From a virus, in IMG/VR virus record IMGVR_UViG_3300031758_000438, positions 1 through 28,155 of that record: a stretch of DNA of 28,155 nucleotides; one strand, written 5' to 3'. How positions within the stretch are numbered: position 1 is the stretch's first letter; every line of letters starts with the position of its first letter. Of this stretch, positions 7,036 through 12,481 are shown piece by piece. Below the pieces are notes generated by a model. The model made no database searches and was not told the DNA's origin. It saw only the letters and a program-made list of their open reading frames with translations. A program made the translations under genes and the position numbers.

Positions 7036-8006
7036 GTGGCATCCCGCTTCATCTGCATCAATCCATCAACCAGGTGTTGAGGCTTGGGTGTCAGTCCCTC
7101 GGCTTTGTAGACCGCCAGCAGCGTTGTCAGACCTTCATCGATCTCAGCTTCGGTCATACCGTACTCAATCAATTTCACAATTGCTTCGTTGTTTAGAACA
7201 CATCTTAGATCTTCTCTTTTATTTAAATCTAAGTTTAATTCTTTCTTAGGTTTATCTTTACTAAGTACTTCTCTATAGTTAATTTCTGAGTTAAGCACAA
7301 CCTCCAGGTTGTTATCATCCACAACCTCCAGGTTGTTAATGGAGAGCTCATTTTTGTCATTGTTTACAGAGTTATTCACAGTCTTTTCCACAGGTTTAGT
7401 TGTTCCTATGGTGCGCTTTGACTTGGCTTTTTGGATGTCTTCCTTCATCTTTTTGACCGTCCTGGTCTGTCCTGATGTGGGCATGGTTTTCTCCTGGTTG
7501 AGTGGTTTCTTAAGTGCCTTGCTGATGAGCCTGGCGATCCTGGCCTGGCCTTCTTTGTCGATCTCTTGTGCTTGCCTCCTTTGCTCTTCAATGATGGCCG
7601 GTGGCCGTGTGTCCTCCTTGTTGCTTGTCATGGTGATTGCATCCTCCGCTGTGATATCTGGGTCGAACACTACGCGCAGAGTGTCTGAGCGCTGTCCTCT
7701 GAATCCTCTTCGCACTATCTGCAAGTAGCCGTTGTCCTTGAGCTGCTTGTACTGCTTGGCCACTGCTTGCTGGGTGATGCCCAGGTCTTGAGCGATCCTG
7801 CCTTGGCTGACCCATGTGACGCCTGCACGGTTGCAGTACGCGCACAGCGCTGCCAATGCCTGGAGTGCACCGTGACTGAGCTTCTTGTCAAACACAGCTC
7901 TGAACGGGATCACGCAGACCTTTCGCTGGTCTGGTAGTGGTTCCTGCTCTTTGATCCTGGGCTTCTTTGGCAGCTCAAACTTGATGGGTTCAACCATTGC
8001 GTTCAT
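7032..8006 (-). CDS. Winged-helix replication initiator (lambda O-like role)
   Basis: A 324-residue DNA-binding protein. Residues about 33-115 form a winged helix-turn-helix (LSHGALQALAALCAYC, then VSQGRIAQDLGITQQAVAKQ, then KQLKDNGYLQIVRRG). A long, Lys/Asn-rich linker follows (about 120-270), including the duplicated NNLEVV segment, then a small C-terminal domain (NNEAIVKLIEYGMTEAEIDEGL...). This architecture suits phage initiators that bind iterons inside their own gene and recruit a helicase loader. The linker DNA is strikingly AT-rich and carries repeats and DnaA-box-like sites. ATG at 8006 overlaps the upstream gene by 17 bases; ATG at 7997 is an alternative start. A transcription regulator is the other possibility. 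Confidence 0.65.
   Translation of the reverse strand: MNAMVEPIKFELPKKPRIKEQEPLPDQRKVCVIPFRAVFDKKLSHGALQALAALCAYCNRAGVTWVSQGRIAQDLGITQQAVAKQYKQLKDNGYLQIVRRGFRGQRSDTLRVVFDPDITAEDAITMTSNKEDTRPPAIIEEQRRQAQEIDKEGQARIARLISKALKKPLNQEKTMPTSGQTRTVKKMKEDIQKAKSKRTIGTTKPVEKTVNNSVNNDKNELSINNLEVVDDNNLEVVLNSEINYREVLSKDKPKKELNLDLNKREDLRCVLNNEAIVKLIEYGMTEAEIDEGLTTLLAVYKAEGLTPKPQHLVDGLMQMKRDAT
7196..7392. other. Putative replication origin inside the initiator gene
   Basis: Within the linker-coding part of the initiator gene lie, in order on the plus strand: an AT-rich tract (about 7196-7296) with four alternating CTTAG/CTAAG pentamers at 7204, 7229, 7245 and 7261; two exact 19-bp direct repeats; TTATTCACA (7372-7380), a perfect fit to the TTATNCACA DnaA box; and TTTTCCACA (7384-7392), one mismatch. 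This combination of unwinding element, iterons and DnaA boxes, embedded in an initiator gene, parallels lambda ori inside O. The element list is seen directly; origin function is inferred. Confidence 0.6.
7296..7338. repeat. Two iteron-like palindromic direct repeats
   Basis: CACAACCTCCAGGTTGTTA occurs exactly at 7296-7314 and 7320-7338, a 24-bp period (eight codons). Each copy contains an ACAACCT-CC-AGGTTGT inverted repeat with only the two central bases unpaired, typical of a dimer-binding site. The encoded peptide repeats NNLEVV. Confidence 0.85.
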
Positions 8007-8223
8007 TCTGGCGAACCCAGTGCATGTACGTCCTCACCAGCTGCTCTGAGCCAGCCCCGTAGGTCTTCTCGACTGCAGCCAAGTGCCGGTCGACGTTGGC
8101 CTTGTCTCTGGTCAGCTCCCAGGTCGTCAGCAGCTCTCTGGCCACTGCCATGAGCAAGATCGTCCTGTCGGGCTCCAGCGGGCCTTTGTGGCGGTAGTAG
8201 TGGGGTTTCCATGGCCGCTTCAC
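7990..8223 (-). CDS. Hypothetical 77-residue helical protein
   Basis: The GTG start at 8223-8221 overlaps the TGA of the zinc-ribbon gene (GTGA). The product begins MKRPWKPHYYRHKGPLEPDRTILL and continues with a helical region LMAVARELLTTWELTRD and VEKTYGAGSEQLVRTYMHWVRQNERNG. The same frame is open upstream to 8598, but those codons are the shadow of two other coupled genes, so the short form is preferred. Its family is not recognised. It is coupled upstream of the initiator gene, suggesting a replication-region accessory protein. Confidence 0.65.
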   Translation of the reverse strand: MKRPWKPHYYRHKGPLEPDRTILLMAVARELLTTWELTRDKANVDRHLAAVEKTYGAGSEQLVRTYMHWVRQNERNG

Positions 8224-8339
8224 TTCCTGGCTTTCTGGTAGCACGCAGCACACACCCAGCGACGCATGCCCAGCACGCGCATGAGCTTGCCGCTGGTCTG
8301 TGGCTTGACCTGGTTGCACAGTGGGCATTGCCTGGTCAT
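8220..8339 (-). CDS. Cys4 zinc-ribbon microprotein (39 aa)
   Basis: A 39-residue protein, MTRQCPLCNQVKPQT..., with C5-x2-C8 and C30-x2-C33, the second pair in RRWVCAACY. These four Cys should bind one zinc in a ribbon. Its start overlaps the upstream stop (ATGA) and its stop overlaps the next start (GTGA), which makes it a convincing gene despite its size. It shares the RRW-x-CA-x-C ending with the 57-residue zinc protein at 8809-8982, so the two are probable paralogues. Likely a nucleic-acid or protein-binding accessory factor of early replication/recombination. Confidence 0.7.
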   Translation of the reverse strand: MTRQCPLCNQVKPQTSGKLMRVLGMRRWVCAACYQKARK

Positions 8340-8812
8340 GCTGCAGCCTCCACGATTGGCCTGGCACGGCGGTGCTTGATGGCCTCATACACAAACTTGA
8401 TGGCCGACTCCAGCTCTGCCACTGTGCAGGCATCGAGCTGGGCATCGTGCACTTCCATGCCGGTGTTGATAGCCTGCAACTCTGGCCCCGTAAACAGAAA
8501 CCGACCTCTGGCCACACCGCGCTTGGCCATGGTGTAGATGGCATCCTGGGCAGCCTTGACCTCGGCTGCGTACTGCTTGCCAAGATCTGGGTTGACAATG
8601 TGCAACGCCTCAGCCATGTTCATGGCCGCAATCAACACGTCAACTTGCTGCTTGTCACCATCGCCCTGAGTCACATCAAAGAGCGCCTGGTGGTTCTTAA
8701 TCTTCAGACCAATGGCCTCTTTGTGTGAGCTCATGGGCTTGAACCCGTTGATCACCCATGCCACTGGATCGGGCAAGACCTGGCGCGGTCTGTACTTACT
8801 GCGCTTTCTCAT
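8336..8812 (-). CDS. Conserved phage protein of unknown function (MRKRSKYRP family)
   Basis: A 158-residue protein beginning MRKRSKYRPRQVLPDPVAWV, followed by LKIKNHQALFDVTQGDGDKQQVDVLIAAMNMAEAL and a largely helical C-terminal half. This basic opening and the 'KNH-x-A...VDVLIAA-x-NM-x-EAL' stretch are familiar from many proteobacterial phage early regions, where the function is unassigned. It lies between the two zinc-ribbon microproteins, with ATGA overlaps on both sides, so all three are co-translated. A regulatory or DNA-binding role is plausible from the basic N-terminus, but not shown. Confidence 0.75.
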   Translation of the reverse strand: MRKRSKYRPRQVLPDPVAWVINGFKPMSSHKEAIGLKIKNHQALFDVTQGDGDKQQVDVLIAAMNMAEALHIVNPDLGKQYAAEVKAAQDAIYTMAKRGVARGRFLFTGPELQAINTGMEVHDAQLDACTVAELESAIKFVYEAIKHRRARPIVEAAA

Positions 8813-8982
8813 CGCTTGCCCTTCATCTTGTCAACCCAGCAGACAGCGCAATACCAACGCCGTGGGCTGGTCTGCACTCCGCCCTCTGGTGGGCGCTTCT
8901 CTTCACAGCGGTGGCACAGCTTGAACGGCTGGCCATTGACTCGGCTGCCGGTCAGGCTAACCTGGTGTTTTGCAAAACTCAC
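8809..8982 (-). CDS. Cys4 zinc-ribbon microprotein (57 aa)
   Basis: The GTG start at 8982-8980 overlaps the rusA stop (GTGA). The 57-residue product has C23-x2-C26 (LCHRCEEKRPP) and C45-x2-C48 (RRWYCAVCW), a Cys4 zinc-binding arrangement, and a Lys-rich end (DKMKGKR). It resembles the shorter zinc protein at 8220-8339 in Cys spacing type and in the RRW-x-CA-x-C block. Small zinc proteins next to RusA occur in lambdoid nin-type regions, so a recombination or regulatory partner is plausible. Confidence 0.7.
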   Translation of the reverse strand: MSFAKHQVSLTGSRVNGQPFKLCHRCEEKRPPEGGVQTSPRRWYCAVCWVDKMKGKR

Positions 8983-9404
8983 TTCAATACCTCATGAACA
9001 TAAACCTCGACGCGAGGTTCGAAAGAATAGCTTTTTTCAATGACAAGCCTGATCACTTGCTTGTCGTCCTCATAAACCACGCCATTGAGCGCGTCCAGCA
9101 CGGCTTTGGCCACGTTGTCCAGGTCTGGCTTGCCTGGTATCACTTCGCCGTTGAGTGCCTGCAGCTGCTTGCGCTTTGACCAGCTCACCGGGATCGGATA
9201 GAGCGCCACAATGCGCATGCTGATGGGTGTGGCCAGCACTTCTAGCGTGCCCATGGCATAGCCTGCCTGCTTGGCAATGATGGCTTCGTATGACAGCGTC
9301 TTGGCGTCGGTGTACATACGCACAAAGCCGCCCCTGCTGCTGGCGCGTGGCCGCCCCTTGCCGACCGGCGCTCCTGGCACAACGAAGTAGATGGCTGCAC
9401 TCAT
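8979..9404 (-). CDS. rusA: RusA-family Holliday junction resolvase
   Basis: A 141-residue endonuclease that cuts four-way DNA junctions as a dimer. It shows the family opening (YFVVPGAPVGKGRPRAS) and the core KPDLDNVAKAVLDALNGVVYEDDKQV. D94, D96 and the Asp of YEDDKQ (113/114) are the expected metal-binding residues, with K115 beside them. Length is close to E. coli RusA (120) plus a short extension. The start overlaps the upstream 58-residue gene (ATGA). In a RecT/YqaJ phage it would resolve branched intermediates before packaging. Confidence 0.92.
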   Translation of the reverse strand: MSAAIYFVVPGAPVGKGRPRASSRGGFVRMYTDAKTLSYEAIIAKQAGYAMGTLEVLATPISMRIVALYPIPVSWSKRKQLQALNGEVIPGKPDLDNVAKAVLDALNGVVYEDDKQVIRLVIEKSYSFEPRVEVYVHEVLK

Positions 9405-9577
9405 AGGTAGCCTGCCTGGCGCATGCTGGCCACATAGGCAACCAGGTCGCTGCTCAGTGGTGGTGGCTTCTGTTGGCTCTCACCCGTCAGGCTCAACGCT
9501 TCTGCCAGGATCTCGTTGGGGATCGGCTGACCCTCTCTGGCCATGTCCAGCATCTTGTTGGCTTCTGATTCGCTCAT
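9401..9577 (-). CDS. Small protein between RHH regulator and RusA
   Basis: A 58-residue ORF, MSESEANKMLDMAREGQPIP..., ending YVASMRQAGYL. It is coupled by ATGA overlaps at both ends, to the ribbon-helix-helix gene upstream and rusA downstream, which is the main evidence it is translated. The middle is Pro/Gln-rich (TGESQQKPPPLSSD), flanked by two amphipathic helices. The family is not recognised. Confidence 0.7.
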   Translation of the reverse strand: MSESEANKMLDMAREGQPIPNEILAEALSLTGESQQKPPPLSSDLVAYVASMRQAGYL

Positions 9578-9771
9578 TGCTTGATCCCAGATAAGAACCG
9601 ATCAAGGCGCGGTGTCAGCTGGCCATAGCGAGGCTGCAGCTGGTCACGCACGCACTGGTCGATCAATGATGAAATGCTGCGCCGTTGATCCTCAGCTGCC
9701 TTGTCAAGCAGCATGCGGGTCTCAGGTCGCAACCTGGTGAGAAATGGTTTAAGTGTGTTTTCCATGCACAA
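9574..9771 (-). CDS. Ribbon-helix-helix (Arc/CopG-like) transcription regulator
   Basis: A 65-residue protein with the RHH plan: a short strand (LKPFLTRLRP), helix one (PETRMLLDKAAEDQR), a turn and helix two (SISSLIDQCVRDQL). Such proteins dimerise through the strand and insert it into the operator major groove. It is the first gene of the minus-strand run and faces the divergent control region, so it probably represses one or both promoters there. TTG at 9771 has GGAG 8 bases upstream; the ATG at 9765 is the other candidate start, with the ribosome site about 14 bases away. Confidence 0.75.
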   Translation of the reverse strand: MCMENTLKPFLTRLRPETRMLLDKAAEDQRRSISSLIDQCVRDQLQPRYGQLTPRLDRFLSGIKQ

Positions 9772-9927
9772 AAGTATATCTCCGCGCTATCACTTTGCAC
9801 AGTAGTGTTGCAAATTTATTTGAATACTAGGGTAAGTCCCTATGTTTTGGGGATTGTTGACCGATATCGGATGTGTGCTAGAATTCTCACATGTTCAACG
9901 CACAGATGACGTGCAAAGGAGTTCAAC
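9772..9927. promoter_or_regulatory. Divergent control region with palindromic operators
   Basis: This 156-base gap separates the leftward and rightward operons and is the longest gene-free stretch. It holds three dyads: TTTGCA/TGCAAA (9794-9814, 9-base gap), TAGGG/CCCTA (9828-9842, 5-base gap) and the perfect palindrome CCGATATCGG (9861-9870). These are plausible binding sites for the adjacent RHH protein or another regulator. No convincing leftward -35/-10 pair is visible; TATACT at about 9775 (minus strand) could be a -10 but would give a nearly leaderless message. Confidence 0.6.
9857..9884 (+). promoter_or_regulatory. Sigma70-type promoter with extended -10 for recombination operon
   Basis: TTGACC (-35, 9857-9862), a 16-bp spacer, and TAGAAT (-10, 9879-9884) preceded by TGC (extended -10). 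Transcription would begin near 9891, about 37 bases before the first plus-strand ATG, which has AAAGGAG as its ribosome site. The CCGATATCGG palindrome occupies the -35-proximal half of the spacer, so a bound repressor would block RNA polymerase. Confidence 0.7.
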
Positions 9928-10128
9928 ATGACAAACAAACCAACCATCTCACGCCTTCACGCTGGCCTCTACTACGTTTCAGGCTGGATCGCTGGCAACC
10001 TCGTTCAATACAGCGTTCTCAAGGCTAGCGAAGGCTGGGTACTGACTAAGACCTACGGCCACGGCCCTGAGTTCTACGCTGCGTTTAACACCAAGCGTGC
10101 TGCCATCAATGCACTGGTGGGAGCTTGA
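9928..10128 (+). CDS. Hypothetical 66-residue protein, first gene of recombination operon
   Basis: A 66-residue ORF, MTNKPTISRLHAGLYYVSGW..., with AAAGGAG 6 bases before the ATG and a mapped promoter-like site just upstream. It looks like a small beta-rich fold (HAGLYYVSG, LVQYSVLKASEGWVLTKTY) ending in a helix (NTKRAAINALVG). Small proteins with this 'I-x-R-x-x-x-G-x-Y...W-x-L-T' layout are common in phage early regions and have no assigned role. Its stop is followed directly by the recombinase gene. Confidence 0.75.
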   Translation: MTNKPTISRLHAGLYYVSGWIAGNLVQYSVLKASEGWVLTKTYGHGPEFYAAFNTKRAAINALVGA

Positions 10129-10130
10129 TC

Positions 10131-10781
10131 ATGACTAAGTTCGTCGCATACTTCCGAGTCTCTACAGATCGCCAGGGCCAGTCAGGTCTTGGCTTGGATG
10201 CACAGCGCCAGGCTGTTGCGCAGCACGTCGGTGACCAGGAGCTGGTTGCTGAGTTCACAGAGGTCGAGTCTGGCCGCAAGACAGATCGTGTGCAGCTGGC
10301 TCAAGCTATGAGCCTTGCCAAGCGTACAAAGTCTGTCCTGGTGATCGCCAAACTTGATCGCCTGGCACGTAATGTTCACTTTATTTCCGGCCTGCTTGAG
10401 TCAGGTGTTCCATTCGTTTGCGCTGACATGCCAGAAGCTGACCGCACCTTCTTGCAAATGTCTGCTGTGTTTGCTGAGTGGGAAGCACGCAAGATCAGCG
10501 AGCGCACCAAGGCTGCCCTGGCACAAGCCAAGGCCCGTGGCACACGCTTGGGCTGCCCTACCCCTACAGTTGGCAGCGCAGCTGGTGTGGCCAGCATCAA
10601 GACCAAAGCAGACGCATACGCTGCACGCATGTTGCCCATGGTGCGCGACATCCAGGCACGCATGGCCACTGCCACACTTCGAGACATTGCTGCCGAGCTC
10701 ACAGCTCGCGGCATTGAGACCGCCAGGGGCGGCACAGTCTGGCACGCAAGCCAGGTTTCCAACTTGCTCGCAAGAGCTTAA
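10131..10781 (+). CDS. Small serine recombinase (resolvase/invertase family)
   Basis: A 216-residue site-specific recombinase. The N-terminal catalytic domain has the nucleophile Ser11 in YFRVSTDRQ, the GLGLDAQR motif, and VIAKLDRLARN (DRLAR about 76-80), all classic resolvase/invertase features. The C-terminal part (about 160-216) is a helix-turn-helix DNA-binding region, TLRDIAAELTARGIETARGG followed by VSNLLARA. The size is that of resolvases/invertases, not of large integrases. ATG at 10131 has GGGAG 7 bases before it. It may catalyse integration, DNA inversion or multimer resolution; no paired crossover sites were found by eye, so its substrate is open. Confidence 0.92.
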   Translation: MTKFVAYFRVSTDRQGQSGLGLDAQRQAVAQHVGDQELVAEFTEVESGRKTDRVQLAQAMSLAKRTKSVLVIAKLDRLARNVHFISGLLESGVPFVCADMPEADRTFLQMSAVFAEWEARKISERTKAALAQAKARGTRLGCPTPTVGSAAGVASIKTKADAYAARMLPMVRDIQARMATATLRDIAAELTARGIETARGGTVWHASQVSNLLARA

Positions 10782-10795
10782 CCAAGGAGAAAATC

Positions 10796-10888
10796 ATGAC
10801 GAAAGAAAAACTGATCGATGCAGCCTATGTGGTTGGCACGTTCCTGGTCTTCGGTGGCTGGGGTGTATTGCTGGCATGGAGGGGCTGA
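10796..10888 (+). CDS. 30-residue membrane microprotein
   Basis: MTKEKLIDAAYVVGTFLVFG followed by GWGVLLAWRG: a 30-residue ORF with AAGGAG upstream and a single hydrophobic segment (about residues 9-27). It sits between the recombinase and a basic 52-residue gene in an otherwise gap-free operon. No family is recognised; a small inner-membrane protein is inferred. Confidence 0.55.
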   Translation: MTKEKLIDAAYVVGTFLVFGGWGVLLAWRG

Positions 10889-10890
10889 TC

Positions 10891-11049
10891 ATGAACACCA
10901 GATTTTTGAAGCACGTTCGCACCATCTTTGCCACTTACGACGCACCGCCTGCAACGATCCGCTCGTATCAGCGCCAGTGGGTCAAGTCGATCCGCAGGCT
11001 TGGCGATAACTGGCTAGTGGCCAAACAGATCCAGAGGATTCAATCATGA
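10891..11049 (+). CDS. Basic 52-residue protein
   Basis: ATG at 10891 is preceded by GGAGGGG about 6 bases upstream, inside the previous gene. The product, MNTRFLKHVRTIFATYDAPP... ending VAKQIQRIQS, is rich in Arg and Lys and mainly helical, compatible with nucleic-acid binding. The same frame is open for a long way upstream but only as a shadow of the recombinase gene. Its TGA overlaps the next ATG (ATGA). Function unknown. Confidence 0.6.
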   Translation: MNTRFLKHVRTIFATYDAPPATIRSYQRQWVKSIRRLGDNWLVAKQIQRIQS

Positions 11050-11342
11050 AGAGCGCCGGCCGCGACATCAAGCAGCGCCAGCTTGACATCTTTGAGCAGC
11101 GCGATCACCAGTTCTTAGAGCGCTGCCGTGCTCTGGCTGTAATGCTTTGCAAACAGAATGGCCAGGTGTCAATCAATGACATCAGGCAATTCATTGAAGT
11201 GCCGTCAGGCGTTCACCCATCGGTGCTCGGGGCCGTATTCCGAACCAAACAATTCACGACGGTCGGTTTTACAGAAGCCGTCCATCCTCAAGCACATGCA
11301 CGGGTTGTGCGTGTGTATTCACTAGCAGCCACTAAGGAGTAA
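11046..11342 (+). CDS. Hypothetical protein with winged-helix-like layout
   Basis: A 98-residue ORF (MKSAGRDIKQRQLDIFEQRD...) coupled to the upstream gene by ATGA and ending 3 bases before the YqaJ start. The segment QVSINDIRQFIE...VHPSVLGAVFRTKQFTTVGFTEA followed by HARVVRVYSL has the look of a small winged-helix domain (helix, helix, 'GAVF' helix, wing). Similar 'D-x-R-x-x-x-P...WGAVF' proteins occur in phage replication/recombination regions. A DNA-binding accessory role in the recombination operon is inferred. Confidence 0.7.
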   Translation: MKSAGRDIKQRQLDIFEQRDHQFLERCRALAVMLCKQNGQVSINDIRQFIEVPSGVHPSVLGAVFRTKQFTTVGFTEAVHPQAHARVVRVYSLAATKE

Positions 11343-11345
11343 ACC

Positions 11346-12302
11346 ATGGCCGGAAAATTAACAGACGACAAAGCAATGAGCGCCAGCCGCTTGCCAGGAC
11401 TGATGGGGTTCAGTAAGTACAGCACGCCCAATGATGAGCTGCAGTTCAGCATCAATGCCATTGACGGCAAAGAGCGCCCCGACATTGGCAATGAAGCCAT
11501 GGGCTGGGGCAACACTTTGGAGCCAGTGATCTTGGAGGAGGCGGCCAATCGCCTTGGCCTGATAGACGTTGACACTCAGATCAACAAAGCCTTCACGCAT
11601 GAGGTGATCCCGCTCAGCTGCAGCCTGGATGGCGTTGGCCACAGCAATGGCAAGGAGGTCACGTCAGACCCAGACAATGGCATCTATGTGGTTGGCCAGG
11701 ACAGCATCATCCTGGACGGCCCTGGCGTGCTCGAAGCCAAGCTGACCAAGACCATGCCAGAGGACGTGCCTCACCTGGCGCGTGGCCCGATTCAATTGCA
11801 GGGCCAAATGCTGGTCACCGGCCACAAGTGGGGCGCTGTGTGTGTGCTGTACCAGGGCATCGAGCTGCGCGTGTTCCTGTTTGCACCACACAAAGAGACG
11901 CAGGCAGCCATTGCCCGTGCTGTGCATGACTTCCAGGATAAGCTGGACAAGTACACAAAGACAGCTGAGATCGACTGGTATCCACCGGCCAGCAGCAAAG
12001 AGCTTGACCGCATTTACCCGCAAGCTGCCAGCAAGGAAGAGGTTGATCTTGGCCGCGAAGCTGAGGACTGGGCTGTCGTCATATCGCACAACAAGGCTGC
12101 GATTCGCGCTGCCGAAGCAGCCATCGAAGACGCTGAGAAGCATCTTAAGAGCTTGCTTGGCCAGGCCGAGCGTGGCCGTGCTGGGCATTACGTCATCAGC
12201 TGGCCAATGCGTAACTACAAAGCTGCAGCCGAGCGCCTGGTTCCGGCCAAGCCTGCCTATAGCATTCGTCAATCATCACTGACGATCAAGGAGGTCTCTT
12301 GA
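11346..12302 (+). CDS. YqaJ-family viral recombination exonuclease
   Basis: A 318-residue 5'-3' exonuclease of the lambda-exonuclease/YqaJ fold that resects double-strand ends for annealing by RecT. Core residues are visible: GWGNTLEP (E59), the SCSLDG aspartate (D95), the E-x-K pair in VLEAKL (E130, K132), and IQLQGQML (Q150, Q154), which completes the active-site cleft. The C-terminal third (about 225-290) is helical and Ala/Lys-rich, probably for DNA or trimer contacts. AAGGAG lies 6 bases before the ATG. It ends in TTGA with the next gene and is two genes before recT, the usual operon pairing. Confidence 0.9.
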   Translation: MAGKLTDDKAMSASRLPGLMGFSKYSTPNDELQFSINAIDGKERPDIGNEAMGWGNTLEPVILEEAANRLGLIDVDTQINKAFTHEVIPLSCSLDGVGHSNGKEVTSDPDNGIYVVGQDSIILDGPGVLEAKLTKTMPEDVPHLARGPIQLQGQMLVTGHKWGAVCVLYQGIELRVFLFAPHKETQAAIARAVHDFQDKLDKYTKTAEIDWYPPASSKELDRIYPQAASKEEVDLGREAEDWAVVISHNKAAIRAAEAAIEDAEKHLKSLLGQAERGRAGHYVISWPMRNYKAAAERLVPAKPAYSIRQSSLTIKEVS

Positions 12303-12481
12303 ATTTACCGAAATATCCAGCCATTTTGCATGCGTATGAGCAGGCCGTCGTCGCCATGCTAAACGCAACAAACGCAACAGAAGAGGAAGCCGAAGCGTTC
12401 GTCGACGCCATGGCCAATCTGATTTTTACCACCATGCAAACTTACGTCGAAGAGGAAAATGATGCAACTCCAAACCACTAA
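12299..12481 (+). CDS. Small acidic protein between YqaJ and RecT
   Basis: A 60-residue ORF using TTG at 12299, overlapping the YqaJ stop (TTGA) and preceded by a strong AAGGAGG (12288-12294, 4-base spacer), which supports the non-ATG start. The product (MNLPKYPAILHAYEQAVVAM...) is helical and acidic (NATEEEAEAFVDAMANLIFTT, YVEEENDA). Its 3' end overlaps recT by 23 bases. No family is recognised; it may modulate the exonuclease-annealase pair. Confidence 0.6.
   Translation: MNLPKYPAILHAYEQAVVAMLNATNATEEEAEAFVDAMANLIFTTMQTYVEEENDATPNH

Noticed and set aside
8224-8598. Upstream extension of the 77-residue gene to a 202-residue protein
   Set aside because: The added part overlaps the 158-residue and zinc-ribbon genes out of frame and is low-information; the GTGA coupling at 8223 is the better start.
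10354-10890. Long plus-strand frame upstream of the 52-residue basic gene
   Set aside because: It is the +1 shadow of the serine recombinase gene; only the part after ATG 10891, with a good ribosome site, is supported.
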